Under the pieces are notes generated by a model. That model was not told the origin of the DNA and made no database searches. It worked only from the letters and a program-made list of their open reading frames with translations. From NCBI RefSeq assembly GCF_003931915.1, contig NZ_RSAA01000017.1, forward strand, positions 281,544-345,543: DNA of 64,000 bases. Reading direction: 5' to 3'. Source of the DNA: Saccharopolyspora rhizosphaerae. Lineage in GTDB: Bacteria; Actinomycetota; Actinomycetes; Mycobacteriales; Pseudonocardiaceae. Shown here piece after piece: positions 34,175-44,249 of the stretch (within the stretch, counting starts at the first letter, position 1; every line of letters begins with the position of its first letter). The translations under genes and the position numbers were made by a program.

Positions 34175-35278
34175 TCAGGCGAGCTTGGTCATCCAGCCGT
34201 GGGTGTCCTCGACAGTGCCGTACTGGATGCCGGTGAGGCGCTCCCGGAGCTTCATGGTCACCTCACCAGGCTGACCGTCGGCGATGCCGAACTCGCCGTC
34301 GCGGTGCTTGACGTGGCCAACCGGGGTGATCACCGCGGCCGTGCCGCAGGCGAAGACCTCGGTGAGCTCGCCGGTGGTGGCGGCCTTCTCCCACTCTTCG
34401 ACGGTGATCTTGCGCTCCTCGACCTGCATGCCGAGCTCCTTGCCCAGCTCCAGCAGCGAGGACCGGGTCACGCCGGGCAGCAAGCTGCCGCTCAGCGCGG
34501 GGGTGACCAGCTTCGCGTCGGCGCCAGAGCCGAACACGAAGAACAGGTTCATCCCGCCCATCTCCTCGACCGTGTGCCGGTCGCAGGCGTCGAGCCACAC
34601 GACCTGGTCGCAGCCCTGCTCGACGGCCTGCTTCTGCGCCAGGAACGACGCGGCGTAGTTGCCGGCGAACTTGGCGGCGCCGGTGCCACCGGGGGCGGCG
34701 CGCACGTACTCGTGGCTCAGCCACACCGTCACCGGCTTGACGCCACCAGCGAAGTAGGAGCCGGCCGGCGAGGCGATCAGCGAGTACAGGTAGGTCCCGG
34801 ACGGGTGGTTCACGCCCAGGCCGACCTCGGTGGAGACCATGAAGGGCCGCAGGTACAGCGAGCTCTCACCGGTGCTGGGGACCCACTCGCGGTCGACCGC
34901 GACCAGTTCGCGCAGCGAATCGAGGAACACCTCCTCGGGCAGCTCCGCCATCGCGATCCGCCTCGCGGAGCTGCGGAAGCGGCGAGCGTTGGCGTCCGGG
35001 CGGAAGGCCGCGACCGAGCCGTCGGGCTGCCGGTAGGCCTTCAAGCCCTCGAAGATCGCCTGAGCGTAGTGCAGGACCGACGTCGCCGGGTCGAACTCCA
35101 GCGAGTGGTACGCCTCCAGGCGGGCGTCGTGCCAGCCCTGCTCCTCGGACCACTTGATGGTCACCATGTGGTCGGTGAAGAACTTGCCGAACCCGGGATT
35201 CGCCAGTACCTCCGCGCGGCGCTCCGCTGAGGCCGGTTGCGGGTGGGGGTTCCGGGTGAAAGACAGTTCTCCGTTCAT
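34175..35278 (-). CDS. ilvE: Branched-chain amino acid aminotransferase
   Basis: The 367-aa PLP enzyme performs the final transamination in Val, Leu and Ile synthesis. Fold-type IV motifs are present: [20 protein letters not shown], the PLP Lys in [31 protein letters not shown] and [20 protein letters not shown]. Length is that of the large (eukaryote-like) BCAT class. The ATG at 35278 has TACCGT six nt upstream; the frame continues to 35341, but the promoter lies in that stretch. Confidence 0.96.
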   Translation of the reverse strand: MNGELSFTRNPHPQPASAERRAEVLANPGFGKFFTDHMVTIKWSEEQGWHDARLEAYHSLEFDPATSVLHYAQAIFEGLKAYRQPDGSVAAFRPDANARRFRSSARRIAMAELPEEVFLDSLRELVAVDREWVPSTGESSLYLRPFMVSTEVGLGVNHPSGTYLYSLIASPAGSYFAGGVKPVTVWLSHEYVRAAPGGTGAAKFAGNYAASFLAQKQAVEQGCDQVVWLDACDRHTVEEMGGMNLFFVFGSGADAKLVTPALSGSLLPGVTRSSLLELGKELGMQVEERKITVEEWEKAATTGELTEVFACGTAAVITPVGHVKHRDGEFGIADGQPGEVTMKLRERLTGIQYGTVEDTHGWMTKLA

Positions 35279-35284
35279 GCGCGT

Positions 35285-35290
35285 ACGGTA
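35285..35290 (-). promoter_or_regulatory. -10 element, leaderless start of ilvE
   Basis: TACCGT on the minus strand, 6 nt before the ATG at 35278. Confidence 0.5.
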
Positions 35291-35401
35291 TCGCGTGCGT
35301 TCGAGCAGTGAAAACCGGCTTGGCGTCAGTTGGTCATCCAACTAAAGGACCCGTGCTGAGCGGAAGGGATGATTCTGCTCATGCCCCGGCCGCCCGCGGC
35401 A

Positions 35402-35407
35402 TATGAT
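35402..35407 (+). promoter_or_regulatory. -10 element, leaderless start of small membrane protein gene
   Basis: TATGAT, 6 nt before the ATG at 35414, close to the TATAAT consensus. Confidence 0.55.
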
Positions 35408-35413
35408 GGGCGC

Positions 35414-35710
35414 ATGACGCAGGCCGACAACACCCCCGCGCCGCAGCCCACCTCGGTCCAGCAGGACGTCCGCGCAGGTGTGCTGGCCGCGCTGATGCCC
35501 TTCGGCGCGGGCATGCTGCTGACCCTCGGTTACGCGTGGATCGGCGTCTTCGGGGTCGTCCTCGCGGCGATCGGTGCCGCGGGGTGGGCCTTCAGGTGGC
35601 ACAACAAGCACCAGGGGTGGTTCCCGCAGCAGCTGACCACCGGCAGCGTGGTCGGCCAGACCGCGCTGGTCGCGCTGATCACCCTGCTGCTGTTCGTGTC
35701 GATCAGCTGA
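35414..35710 (+). CDS. Small membrane protein, 98 aa
   Basis: A polar N-terminus (MTQADNTPAPQPTSVQQDV) is followed by two closely spaced hydrophobic helices (around LMPFGAGMLLTLGYAW and GVFGVVLAAIGAAGWAF), a basic loop (RWHNKHQGWFPQQ) and a C-terminal helix (ALVALITLLLFVS). No family or function is recognised. It is divergent from ilvE. Confidence 0.7.
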   Translation: MTQADNTPAPQPTSVQQDVRAGVLAALMPFGAGMLLTLGYAWIGVFGVVLAAIGAAGWAFRWHNKHQGWFPQQLTTGSVVGQTALVALITLLLFVSIS

Positions 35711-35801
35711 CGCGGACCGACCTCACCCCGCGCGGCGGTGCCGGCGGGGTACGTGAGCGCTCCCCGGGTTCCGGGTCCTCACCGGACGGCGCCGCCCGGC
35801 A

Positions 35802-36467
35802 TCACCGCAGCAGCTGCGGCGGGAGGTCGGGAACAGGCCAGGCCGGGTCCGGGCTGGCGTCGCAGTAGGTCCCGTCGAACGGGAACGCGCCGTCCTTGGC
35901 CAGCGCGATCATCTCCTCGCCTTCGGCGCGCAGCTCCGTCAGCTCGGCCGGGCTGAAACGCCCTGCGGCGAGCGCGTCGTCGAGCTCGTCCTCGTCCTTC
36001 CAGGCCCAACTGCCGTCGGGCATGACCTCGACGTCCAGCACGCCGTCGACCCGGCGCACGCCGTGCTCGTCCCGTCCGAGCGGGATCTCGAGGTTGACGT
36101 ACCAGTTCCGGAACTCGCCCGACGGCTCGAAGAACCACCACACGGACGACCAGCGGTGCTCGTGGACCAGCCGCAGCGTCGAGGTGCCGCGCCACGTCGA
36201 GCGCGCGGGGATCCGCGGACCCGAGAACCGCTCGGCGAGCGGCATTTCCCGCGGACTTCGCCCGTCCGGGGAGGTGGTGATCCGGATCGGGGTGTCCGGA
36301 AGCACCCAGCACAGCAGTTCTTCGCCGTCGTCGGCGACGACGCGGGCCGGGTGCACGGTGCCGAGCGAACCGTCCAGGCGCCAGAAGCTGTAGAGCGCCT
36401 CGTCGCCCGGCGCCCACTGGTGCTGCCGAGCACCACTGGTCACAGCGTCCACCATCGCGTTGGGCAT
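35802..36467 (-). CDS. DUF402 (FomD-like) domain protein
   Basis: The 221-aa protein has the DUF402 barrel: LLCWVLPDTPIRI, WSSVWWFFEPSGEFRNWYVN, VDGVLDVEVMPDGSWAWKDE and EDELDDALAAGRFS with the acidic metal-site cluster. Family members hydrolyse nucleotide or phosphonate-nucleotide esters (FomD) or have unknown roles. The ATG at 36467 has GAGG upstream and lies only 7 nt after the stop of the APC permease, so the two are co-translated. Nothing else links their functions. Confidence 0.85.
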   Translation of the reverse strand: MPNAMVDAVTSGARQHQWAPGDEALYSFWRLDGSLGTVHPARVVADDGEELLCWVLPDTPIRITTSPDGRSPREMPLAERFSGPRIPARSTWRGTSTLRLVHEHRWSSVWWFFEPSGEFRNWYVNLEIPLGRDEHGVRRVDGVLDVEVMPDGSWAWKDEDELDDALAAGRFSPAELTELRAEGEEMIALAKDGAFPFDGTYCDASPDPAWPVPDLPPQLLR

Positions 36468-36474
36468 GACCGCC

Positions 36475-37731
36475 TCATTTCCACCGGCGTGAAACGACTC
36501 CCGCCAGCAACGGACCGACAACAACCACACCGAGCGTCGTCAGCATCGCAGAAATCGGCATGCTCATCGCCAGCACGACCGACAAGCCCATCCCAAGGCA
36601 CGCACCCCGCATCGGCCAAGTGGGCCCATCGGAGAGCAGCAAACGGGCGCCTGCGTTGGCGAAAGCGTAGTGCAGCAGCAGCGCGCAGGCCGCGAAGGAC
36701 AGCAACGCGATCGGGTCGACCAGTTGCGAGACGACCACCGCGGTGACCCCGGTGATCAGGTCCAGCAAGTACGGGGTCCCGAACGGGCCGGTGCGGCCCA
36801 GCACTCGCGGCAGTTCACCGTCGCGCACCAGCGCGAGCCCGGTGGAGCGGGCGGTTTCCAGCGCCCCGAGCAGCACCGGGAGCAGCGCGACAGCCGCGCC
36901 CACGCACACCAGCGGGACCAGGTCCGCCGCAGCGGCGGCGGTGAGCACGTCGCGGATCGGCATCGGCGAGAGCGCCAGGCGTTCCCACCCCAACTGGTGA
37001 ACGAGGGCCGCGATCACCAGCCCGACGAGCAGCACCACCACGACCAGCGCCGTCCGGACGCCGCGCTGGACCGACGCCCAGGGCGCGCGGTCGGTGTCGT
37101 CGGCAGGGGCGGCGAGCCGCTCGAACCCGGTGAACGCGAGGAAGAGCACACCACCCGCACCGATGATCCCGACCGGGCTGTCCGCCGAGTCCGCGGGATC
37201 GAGGTGCGCCAACGTGCTGCCGACCGGCGCGATCGCGAAGCAGATCGCCACCACCAGGGCGATCACCGCCAGCACCAGCGCGACCCACAGCCATGCTGCG
37301 GCCCCGCGGATCCGCAGACCGGTGGTCGTCGCGAGCACCACCAGGACGATCACCGCCCCCGCCACGAGGGCACTGGCCGAGGGCAGGAAGAACTCGCCGA
37401 TCACGCGCGCGATCGCGGCCACCGCGGCGACCTGGGCCGCCAGGTGCGCGGAGGCGCCGACGCGGGCGGGAAGCAGTCCCATCCGCTCGCGCACGCACGT
37501 GTAGGCCGATCCCGGACCGCGGTAGGCGCTGCCCTGGTAGGCCGTCGTCGAGGCCGCGCACACCGCCGCCAGCAGCGCCACCAGCAGCCCCAGCGGCGCC
37601 CAGGCCCCTGCCGCCGCCGCTGCGGGCGCCGGGCCCAGCAGCACGCCGACACCGACCATGCCGCTGAGCGCGAGCGGCAGCGCGTCGCGGCCGGTCGTCA
37701 ACCGATCGTCCGATTCAACCTGTCGGGTCAC
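36475..37731 (-). CDS. APC-superfamily amino acid/polyamine permease
   Basis: The 418-aa protein has about 11-12 hydrophobic helices. The first carries the APC substrate-backbone motif LALSGMVGVGVLLGPAPAA. Further recognisable parts are AYRGPGSAYTCVRERMG, GVLFLAFTGFERLAAPADDT and the cytoplasmic LALVRDGELPRVLGRTGPFG. The substrate is unknown. It and DUF402 occupy the place that gcvT holds in mycobacteria. The start is the GTG at 37731. Confidence 0.85.
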   Translation of the reverse strand: MTRQVESDDRLTTGRDALPLALSGMVGVGVLLGPAPAAAAAGAWAPLGLLVALLAAVCAASTTAYQGSAYRGPGSAYTCVRERMGLLPARVGASAHLAAQVAAVAAIARVIGEFFLPSASALVAGAVIVLVVLATTTGLRIRGAAAWLWVALVLAVIALVVAICFAIAPVGSTLAHLDPADSADSPVGIIGAGGVLFLAFTGFERLAAPADDTDRAPWASVQRGVRTALVVVVLLVGLVIAALVHQLGWERLALSPMPIRDVLTAAAAADLVPLVCVGAAVALLPVLLGALETARSTGLALVRDGELPRVLGRTGPFGTPYLLDLITGVTAVVVSQLVDPIALLSFAACALLLHYAFANAGARLLLSDGPTWPMRGACLGMGLSVVLAMSMPISAMLTTLGVVVVGPLLAGVVSRRWK

Positions 37732-38138
37732 CGGCCCACCCTTGCAGACGAGTGCGGGGACATCAGCCTCCTGTCGGCTGACTCGCGAGCGCGACGCCGG
37801 TCACCGAGCGCCCGTCAGCCGTCCTGACAGGGGTGCGCTGCACCGTCACCGGCCGAGGTGATCACATCAGTCGATCACCCGGCGCGAGGACACGCCGGAG
37901 GCGTGTGAGGGCTCCGCCGCTGGGGCACTCCGGGTCGGAGGCAGGCCACACGCCCGCCACCCCGAGCCGTCCTGAACACCGGTGCCGCTGGTCACGGCGG
38001 CGGCCCTCACATCACGGGTGAGGGACCACCGCCGCGGCGCCACGCCCACGGTGAACACGCCGATCGCCGGAGGACGCGGCGTTCTAGAGTGCGGGAAGGC
38101 TCTGGGAGAACCACAGCACTGATCCGGAGGATGACCAC
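37732..38138. other. Divergent intergenic region between the APC permease and pepA
   Basis: No gene is seen in 407 bp. It holds a -10-like TAGAGT (38085-38090) about 49 bp before pepA, an inverted repeat GGTGATC/GATCACC at 37857-37879, and an imperfect hairpin around 37770-37830 (CCTGTCGGCTGAC against GTCAGCCGTCCTGACAGG). Short frames here look like chance. Confidence 0.45.
37857..37879. promoter_or_regulatory. Inverted repeat, possible operator
   Basis: GGTGATC, nine nt, GATCACC: perfect 7-bp arms in a divergent promoter region. No cognate regulator is adjacent. Confidence 0.3.
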
Positions 38139-39626
38139 GTGACGACCCCGAAACTCGCCCTCACCGACACCGCGGTGGCCAAGCTGAGCGTGGACGCGCT
38201 CGTGATCGGCACCTTCGCCGGAGCCGATGGCCTGGAGCTCGCGCCCGGCGCCGAACCGGTCGCCACCGCCTTCGACGGCGATCTCGTGAAGGTGCTGACG
38301 TCGCTGGGTGCGAAGGGCAAGGCCGACGAGGTCGTCAAGCTGCCCGCCAACGGGCTGGCCGCGACCGTGCTGGTCGCCGTGGGCCTGGGCAAGCCGGGTG
38401 CCGACGGCCCGACCGCGGAGGCCGTGCGCCGCGCTTCCGGTGCCGCCGCCCGCGCGCTCTCCGGCGTAGAGCACGCCGCCACCACCCTGTCGACCCACGA
38501 GCTGTCCGCCGCCGTGCAGGGCACCGTGATGGGCGCCTACGGCTTCACCGAGTACAAGTCGAACGAGGGTGACGGGCCGGTGGGGGCGGTGGACTTCGTC
38601 GTCTCCGACGCCAAGGCCGACACCGCCACCCACGCCCTCAAGGGCGGCAGCGCGATCGGCGAGGCCGTCAACACCGCCCGCGATCTGATCAACACCGCGC
38701 CGAACGACCTGTTCCCGGCCTCCTTCGCCGAGCGCGCCACCGAGCTGGCCAAGTCCGCCGGCCTGGAGGTCGAGGTCCTCGACGAGTCCGCGCTGCGCAA
38801 GCAGGGCTTCGGCGGCATCCTCGGCGTCGGCTCGGGCTCGTCCCGCCCGCCGCGCCTGGTGCGCATCCGGCACAAGGGCCCGAAGGCGGCGAAGAAGGTC
38901 GCGCTGGTCGGCAAGGGGATCACCTTCGACACCGGCGGCATCTCGCTCAAGCCGGGCGCGAACATGGAGAACATGACCTCGGACATGTCCGGGGCCGCTT
39001 CGGTGATCGCCACGATGGTGCTGGCGGCGAAGCTGAACTACCCGCTGGACATCACCGCGACGGTGCCGATGGCCGAGAACATGCCCTCCGGCACCGCCTA
39101 CCGCCCCGGCGACGTGCTGAAGATGTACGGCGGCAAGACCGTCGAGGTGCTCAACACCGACGCCGAGGGCCGGTTGGTGCTGGTCGACGCGATGGTGCGG
39201 GCCTGCGAGGACGAGCCGGACTACCTGGTCGAGACCTCGACGCTGACCGGCGCGCAGGTCGTGGCGCTGGGCAACCGCACCCCGGGCGTGATGGGCGAGG
39301 ATTCCTTCCGCGACCGCGTGGCCCGGTTGTCGCAGGCCGCGGGTGAGGGCGGCTGGCCGATGCCGCTGCCCGAGGAGCTGCGCGCCGACCTGGACTCCAA
39401 GCTCGCCGATCTGGCCAACGTGACCAACCACCGCTGGGGCGGCATGCTCGCCGCCGGCATCTTCCTGCGGGAGTTCGTGGCCGACGACGTGCAGTGGGCG
39501 CACATCGACATCGCCGGTCCCGCCTACAACACCAACTCGCCGTGGGGCTACACCCCGAAGGGCGGCACCGGTGTGCCGGTCCGCACCCTCGCCGCGGTGC
39601 TGGCCGACATCGCCGAGAACGGCTGA
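38139..39626 (+). CDS. pepA: Leucyl (cytosol) aminopeptidase, M17 family
   Basis: The 495-aa enzyme removes N-terminal residues from peptides with two zinc ions. The metal-binding core is intact: [35 protein letters not shown], the family signature [14 protein letters not shown] and [15 protein letters not shown]. The GTG at 38139 has GGAGG eight nt upstream. An ATG at 38131 opens only a 3-codon frame that overlaps the start. Rv2213 is the mycobacterial counterpart. A strong terminator follows. Confidence 0.96.
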   Translation: MTTPKLALTDTAVAKLSVDALVIGTFAGADGLELAPGAEPVATAFDGDLVKVLTSLGAKGKADEVVKLPANGLAATVLVAVGLGKPGADGPTAEAVRRASGAAARALSGVEHAATTLSTHELSAAVQGTVMGAYGFTEYKSNEGDGPVGAVDFVVSDAKADTATHALKGGSAIGEAVNTARDLINTAPNDLFPASFAERATELAKSAGLEVEVLDESALRKQGFGGILGVGSGSSRPPRLVRIRHKGPKAAKKVALVGKGITFDTGGISLKPGANMENMTSDMSGAASVIATMVLAAKLNYPLDITATVPMAENMPSGTAYRPGDVLKMYGGKTVEVLNTDAEGRLVLVDAMVRACEDEPDYLVETSTLTGAQVVALGNRTPGVMGEDSFRDRVARLSQAAGEGGWPMPLPEELRADLDSKLADLANVTNHRWGGMLAAGIFLREFVADDVQWAHIDIAGPAYNTNSPWGYTPKGGTGVPVRTLAAVLADIAENG

Positions 39627-39638
39627 CACCCTGCGTTG

Positions 39639-39678
39639 CCGGGCTGGGGCTCCCACGGGCGCCCCAGCCCGGTTTTTT
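39639..39678 (+). terminator. Rho-independent terminator of pepA
   Basis: A perfect 12-bp stem (CCGGGCTGGGGC / GCCCCAGCCCGG), a 10-nt loop and a run of six T (39673-39678). Confidence 0.92.
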
Positions 39679-39724
39679 GTGACCCGGGTCACGAAAAGGT
39701 CACCACTGCGGGGGACACCGATGT

Positions 39725-39730
39725 CACGAT
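39725..39730 (+). promoter_or_regulatory. Possible -10 element of the OsmC gene
   Basis: CACGAT, 6 nt before the ATG at 39737. It is weaker than the other leaderless sites. Confidence 0.35.
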
Positions 39731-39736
39731 GGGTGC

Positions 39737-40237
39737 ATGACCGAACCACAACCGGCCACGCTGACCGCGACCAGGCACGGATACCAGGTCGACGTGGTGT
39801 GGACCGGTAACACCGGCGAGGGCACCACTTCCTACCGCAGCTACGAGCGCACCCACGAAGTGCGCGCCGTCGGCAAGGACTCCATCGACGCCTCCGCCGA
39901 CCCCGTCTTCCTGGGGGACGCGGACCGCTACAACCCCGAAGAACTGCTGGTCGCCTCACTGTCGCAGTGCCACATGCTGTGGTTCCTGCACCTGGCGGCC
40001 GACTCCGGCGTGGTCGTCACCGGCTACCACGACCGGGCTCGCGGCATCCTCGCCGAGAACGCCGACGGCACCGGCCAGTTCGAGGCCGTCGAGCTGGCAC
40101 CCGAGGTCACCGTCTGCGACCGCGCGTCACTCGACGTCGCCGAGGCGCTGCACGAGCGGGCGCACGAGCTCTGCTACATCGCCAAGTCCGTGACCTTCCC
40201 GGTCCGGTGCACGCCGTCGACCCGCGTGGCGAACTGA
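39737..40237 (+). CDS. OsmC-family peroxide-reducing protein
   Basis: The 166-aa protein has the OsmC/Ohr fold with the two redox cysteines: SLSQCHMLWFLHLAADSG and HELCYIAKSVTFPV. YNPEELLVASLSQCH is the typical OsmC-like start of the long helix. It reduces organic hydroperoxides, with thiol recycling probably by lipoylated or mycothiol-type partners. Lipoyl-dependent recycling is known for Ohr/OsmC proteins, and lpdA and the E2 gene lie just downstream; a link is suggestive only. Confidence 0.88.
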   Translation: MTEPQPATLTATRHGYQVDVVWTGNTGEGTTSYRSYERTHEVRAVGKDSIDASADPVFLGDADRYNPEELLVASLSQCHMLWFLHLAADSGVVVTGYHDRARGILAENADGTGQFEAVELAPEVTVCDRASLDVAEALHERAHELCYIAKSVTFPVRCTPSTRVAN

Positions 40238-40266
40238 TCGGCGGCGGATCGATTCAGCAGCCGACG

Positions 40267-40317
40267 CGGCCGTGAGCTCGACGCATCCGTGATTGCGTGA
40301 TCGCGCGCTCACGGCCG
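40267..40317. terminator. Hairpin between OsmC gene and hypothetical gene
   Basis: CGGCCGTGAGC (40267-40277) pairs perfectly with GCTCACGGCCG (40307-40317) across a 29-nt loop. It overlaps the last codons of the minus-strand gene. Confidence 0.6.
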
Positions 40318-40659
40318 TTCGTCGGCGGCCTGCTGCGCACGTCGGCGAAGAATGCGCTGCCGGGCCTGGTAATCGCGCATCCGCTGCGGATATCCGACTT
40401 TCGCGACCTCGTAGAGCGGAACACCGAGCCGGCTCGTGAAGCGACCGGCCGCCGCCGGGGACGCCACGCGGCGCCGCGTCCACTCCCCGTCGTGCGCGAT
40501 GAGCAGCAGCGTGGTCTCGGTGACCAGGGTGCGGGGTTCCAGGTAGCCCTCGACGCCGCGGCGCTGCGCAGCCCAGTCCCGGAGGTGATCGGTGTCCGCG
40601 GAAGTGGCGCGCCTCCCGGTACCGGAACGGCGGCCGCGGAACCGGTCGAAAATTCCCAC
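40309..40659 (-). CDS. Conserved actinobacterial hypothetical protein, 116 aa
   Basis: The GTG at 40659 has GGGAGG eight nt upstream. The protein starts MGIFDRFRGRRSG and has a compact core (LRDWAAQRRGVEGYLEPRT, VTETTLLLIAHDGEWTRRRV, LGVPLYEVAKVGYPQRMRDY) with a basic C-terminus. Proteins of this pattern recur in actinobacteria between the aminopeptidase and lipoamide dehydrogenase genes (from memory). No function is known. Longer frames on this strand run through lpdA and are shadows. Confidence 0.8.
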   Translation of the reverse strand: MGIFDRFRGRRSGTGRRATSADTDHLRDWAAQRRGVEGYLEPRTLVTETTLLLIAHDGEWTRRRVASPAAAGRFTSRLGVPLYEVAKVGYPQRMRDYQARQRILRRRAQQAADERP

Positions 40660-40908
40660 CGCACTGCCCTCCCCGATGCCGTTCCAGGCTGGTCGGGTTC
40701 GATTTTGCCACCGTGAACACGTGCTGAGTGTGAAAAGAGGCTGAGAATGCGCGGCAACGGTGTGATCGCGGCGTCGAATGCAGCACAGATCACCCGGCCC
40801 ACCGCGCATCGGCCGGTCGGGTGGTGACAAGATGGCCTGTGGTGTGCATGACCACCACAGGTCACGCAACCGCCTGCAAGTCAATGACGCCCTGTCGAGG
40901 AGTGCGAA

Positions 40909-42279
40909 GTGACCGACACGTCCGCCGATCTGGTCATTCTCGGCGGCGGTTCGGGCGGCTACGCCTGCGCTTTCCGCGCGGCCGAGCTCGGCCTGTCCGT
41001 CGTCCTCATTGAAAAGGACAAGCTCGGTGGGACCTGCCTGCACCGAGGTTGCATTCCGACCAAGGCCCTGCTGCACGCGGCCGAGGTCGCCGATTCCACC
41101 CGAGACGCCGACCAGTTCGGGGTGCGTGCGGCCCTCGAAGGCATCGACATCGACGGTGTCAACAAGTACAAGGACAACATCGTCTCGGGCCTGTACAAGG
41201 GTCTGCAGGGCTTGGCCAAGGCCCACAAGGTGAACCTGGTCGAAGGCGCGGGCACGTTGGTCGACGCCAACACCGTCGAGGTCGACGGCACCCGCTACAC
41301 CGGCAAGAACGTGGTGCTGGCCACCGGTTCGTACTCCAAGACGCTGCCCGGCCTGGAGCTGGGCGGCCGCGTGATCGCCAGCGAGCAGGCGCTCAACCTG
41401 GACCACGTCCCGAACAAGGTGGTCGTGCTCGGCGGCGGTGTGATCGGCGTGGAGTTCGCCAGCGTCTGGGCCTCCTTCGGTGTCGAGGTCACCGTCGTGG
41501 AAGCGCTGCCGCACCTGGTGCCGAACGAGGACGAGTTCGCCTCCAAGCGCCTGGAGCGCGCCTTCCGCAAGCGCGGCATCAAGTTCAAGACCGGCGTGAA
41601 GTTCACCGGCGCCACCCAGAACGACAACGGCGTGTCGGTCAGCCTCGAGAACGGCGAGACCTACGACGCCGACCTGCTGCTGGTGGCCGTCGGCCGCGGC
41701 CCGAACACCGCCGGTCACGGCTTCGAAGAGGTCGGCGTCACGATGGAGCGCGGCTTCGTCCGCACCGACGAGCGGCTGCGCACCAACGTGCCGGGCGTCT
41801 TCGCCGTCGGCGACATCGTGCCGGGCCTGCAGCTGGCCCACCGCGGCTTCCAGCAGGGCATCTTCATCGCCGAGGAGATCGCAGGCCGGAACCCGCAGCC
41901 GATCGACGAGGCCGGCATCCCGCGCGTGACCTACTCCCACCCCGAGGTCGCCTCGGTGGGTCTGACCGAAGCCGCAGCCAAGGAGCAGCACGGCTCGGTG
42001 GAGACCTTCACCTACGACCTGGCGGGCAACGGCAAGAGCCAGATCCTCAAGACGCAGGGCGCGGTCAAGCTGGTCCGCGCGACCGACGGCCCGGTCGTCG
42101 GCCTGCACATGGTCGGCGACCGCGTCGGTGAGCTCATCGGCGAGGCGCAGCTGATCTACAACTGGGAGGCGCTGCCGGAGGACGTCGCTCCGCTGGTCCA
42201 CGCCCACCCGACCCAGACCGAAGCCCTGGGCGAGGCCCACCTCGCCCTGGCCGGCAAGCCGCTGCACGTGCACGGCTGA
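40909..42279 (+). CDS. lpdA: Dihydrolipoamide dehydrogenase (E3)
   Basis: The 456-aa flavoprotein reoxidises dihydrolipoyl groups of E2 with NAD. It has the FAD dinucleotide motif [20 protein letters not shown], the redox disulfide [16 protein letters not shown], the NAD motif [20 protein letters not shown], the FAD-phosphate motif [10 protein letters not shown] and the C-terminal active-site His-X4-Glu in [15 protein letters not shown]. The GTG at 40909 has GAGGAG seven nt upstream. It lies 61 bp upstream of the E2 gene and is probably in the same operon. Confidence 0.96.
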   Translation: MTDTSADLVILGGGSGGYACAFRAAELGLSVVLIEKDKLGGTCLHRGCIPTKALLHAAEVADSTRDADQFGVRAALEGIDIDGVNKYKDNIVSGLYKGLQGLAKAHKVNLVEGAGTLVDANTVEVDGTRYTGKNVVLATGSYSKTLPGLELGGRVIASEQALNLDHVPNKVVVLGGGVIGVEFASVWASFGVEVTVVEALPHLVPNEDEFASKRLERAFRKRGIKFKTGVKFTGATQNDNGVSVSLENGETYDADLLLVAVGRGPNTAGHGFEEVGVTMERGFVRTDERLRTNVPGVFAVGDIVPGLQLAHRGFQQGIFIAEEIAGRNPQPIDEAGIPRVTYSHPEVASVGLTEAAAKEQHGSVETFTYDLAGNGKSQILKTQGAVKLVRATDGPVVGLHMVGDRVGELIGEAQLIYNWEALPEDVAPLVHAHPTQTEALGEAHLALAGKPLHVHG

Positions 42280-42340
42280 GGCAGCCGCACCCAGCGACAG
42301 ACAGCCGCACCCCGCCACACCCACGAGGAGTCAGCAACAG

Positions 42341-44134
42341 ATGGCCTTCTCCGTTCAGATGCCGGCGCTCGGCGAGAGCGTCGCCGAAGGCACGATCACC
42401 CGGTGGCTCAAGCAGGAGGGCGACACCGTCGAGGTCGACGAACCCCTGCTCGAGGTCTCCACCGACAAGGTCGACACCGAGATCCCGTCCCCGGCCGCCG
42501 GTGTGCTGCAGCGCATCGTCGCGCAGGAGGACGACACCGTTGAGGTCGGTGGTGAGCTCGCAGTCATCGGCGACGCCGGTGAGGCGCCCGCGGCTCAGTC
42601 CACCGGTTCCGCTCCGGCGGCCGAGTCCGCGCCCGCCGAGGAGTCCGCTCCGGCCGAGCCGGAACCGGCTCCGGCCGCCGAGTCGGCTCCCGCCCCGGCG
42701 GCCGAGCCCGCGTCCGCTCCCGCCGGAGGCGCGCAGGGCACCGACGTGACCATGCCCGCGCTGGGCGAGAGCGTCGCGGAAGGCACGATCACCCGTTGGC
42801 TCAAGCAGATCGGCGACTCGGTCGAGGTCGACGAGCCGCTGCTGGAGGTCTCCACCGACAAGGTCGACACCGAGATCCCCTCCCCGGCGGCGGGCACGCT
42901 GCTGGAGATCGTCGCCGGTGAGGACGACACCGTCGAGGTCGGCGCGAAGCTCGCCGTGATCGGCGCCGAGGGTGCCTCGGCTCCAGCCGCCTCCGCCCCG
43001 GCCGCCGCGGAGCCCGAGCCGGCCCCGGAGCCCGAACCGGCTCCCGAGCCCCAGCAGCCCTCGGAGCCCGCGCCCGCCCCGGCCGCCTCGGCTCCGGCCT
43101 CGGCTCCGGCGGCACCGGCGCAGCCCGCTCCGGCTCAGGAGGAGGCCCCGGCCAACGGCGGTGGCGCTCCCTACGTGACCCCGCTGGTGCGCAAGCTGGC
43201 CAACGAGCACGGCATCGACCTGACCGACATCAAGGGCAGCGGTGTCGGCGGCCGGATCCGCAAGCAGGACGTGCAGGCCGCGATCGACGCCAAGCAGGCC
43301 CCGGCCCAGACGGCCCCGGCGGCCCCGGCGGCTCCGTCCGCACCGGCCGCCCCGGCTGCGGCCGCCTCGGGCTCGGCCCCCGCGGTCGAGCCGTCGGAGG
43401 AGGCCAAGGCGCTGCGCGGCACCACGCAGAAGATGTCGCGGCTGCGGCAGCTGCTGGCCCGCCGCATGGTCGAGTCGCTGCAGACGGCGGCCCAGCTGAC
43501 CACGGTCATCGAGGTCGACGTCACCCGCATCGCGCGGCTGCGCGAGCGCGCCAAGAGCAACTTCGAGGCGGCCGAGGGCGTCAAGCTCTCGTTCCTGCCG
43601 TTCTTCGCCAAGGCCGCGGCCGAGGCGCTGAAGTTGCACCCGAAGCTGAACGCCTCGATCGACGAGGAGAACAGCTCGATCACCTACCACGGTGCCGAGC
43701 ACCTCTCCGTCGCGGTGGACACCGAGCGCGGTCTGGTCTCCCCCGTCATCCACGACGCGGGCGACCTCAACCTCGGTGGCCTGGCCCGCAAGATCGCGGA
43801 CCTGGCGGCGCGCACCCGCAACAACAAGATCAAGCCCGACGAGCTCTCCGGTGGCACCTTCACCATCACCAACACCGGTAGCCGGGGTGCGCTGTTCGAC
43901 ACGCCGATCCTGAACCCGCCGCAGGTGGGCATGCTCGGCACCGGCACGGTCGTCAAGCGGCCGGTCGTGGTAGCCGACGAGAACGGCGGCGACACGATCG
44001 CCATCCGCTCGATGGTCTACCTGGCGCTGTCCTACGACCACCGCCTGGTCGACGGCGCCGACGCCGCCCGCTTCCTGAGCACGCTCAAGCAGCGCCTGGA
44101 AGAGGGGGCCTTCGAGGCCGACCTCGGCCTCTGA
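42341..44134 (+). CDS. sucB: Dihydrolipoamide acyltransferase (E2), two lipoyl domains
   Basis: The 597-aa protein has two nearly identical lipoyl domains (residues ~2-75 and ~135-208), each with the lipoylated Lys in [14 protein letters not shown]. Ala/Pro-rich linkers follow, then an E1/E3-binding domain ([20 protein letters not shown]) and an acyltransferase core with His and Asp in [17 protein letters not shown]. In mycobacteria the homologue (DlaT, Rv2215) serves pyruvate dehydrogenase and peroxide defence rather than oxoglutarate dehydrogenase; the same is likely here despite the sucB name. The lipoate genes lipB and lipA are nearby. Confidence 0.94.
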   Translation: MAFSVQMPALGESVAEGTITRWLKQEGDTVEVDEPLLEVSTDKVDTEIPSPAAGVLQRIVAQEDDTVEVGGELAVIGDAGEAPAAQSTGSAPAAESAPAEESAPAEPEPAPAAESAPAPAAEPASAPAGGAQGTDVTMPALGESVAEGTITRWLKQIGDSVEVDEPLLEVSTDKVDTEIPSPAAGTLLEIVAGEDDTVEVGAKLAVIGAEGASAPAASAPAAAEPEPAPEPEPAPEPQQPSEPAPAPAASAPASAPAAPAQPAPAQEEAPANGGGAPYVTPLVRKLANEHGIDLTDIKGSGVGGRIRKQDVQAAIDAKQAPAQTAPAAPAAPSAPAAPAAAASGSAPAVEPSEEAKALRGTTQKMSRLRQLLARRMVESLQTAAQLTTVIEVDVTRIARLRERAKSNFEAAEGVKLSFLPFFAKAAAEALKLHPKLNASIDEENSSITYHGAEHLSVAVDTERGLVSPVIHDAGDLNLGGLARKIADLAARTRNNKIKPDELSGGTFTITNTGSRGALFDTPILNPPQVGMLGTGTVVKRPVVVADENGGDTIAIRSMVYLALSYDHRLVDGADAARFLSTLKQRLEEGAFEADLGL

Positions 44135-44159
44135 GCCGAGGTCGCAGGACTGAGGCGAG

Positions 44160-44195
44160 GAGCGGCCGCTCACCGGTTCCGGTGGGCGGTCGCTC
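44160..44195 (+). terminator. Terminator of the lpdA-E2 operon
   Basis: GAGCGGCCGCTCACCGG pairs with CCGGTGGGCGGTCGCTC (15 of 17 bp) around a 2-nt gap, 25 bp past the E2 stop. Confidence 0.7.
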
Positions 44196-44236
44196 TTCTC
44201 GTCTCCGGAGGGCTCGCACCCGACCTGCCGGTGCGG

Positions 44237-44242
44237 CACGAT
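44237..44242 (+). promoter_or_regulatory. Possible -10 element of the epimerase gene
   Basis: CACGAT, 7 nt before the ATG at 44250. It overlaps an upstream ATG (44241), arguing against that start. Confidence 0.35.
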
Positions 44243-44249
44243 GCCGGGC

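Noticed and set aside
40309..42324. 671-codon minus-strand frame across lpdA
   Set aside because: Only the last 116 codons (from the GTG at 40659) have a ribosome binding site and protein-like sequence; the rest is the shadow of lpdA.
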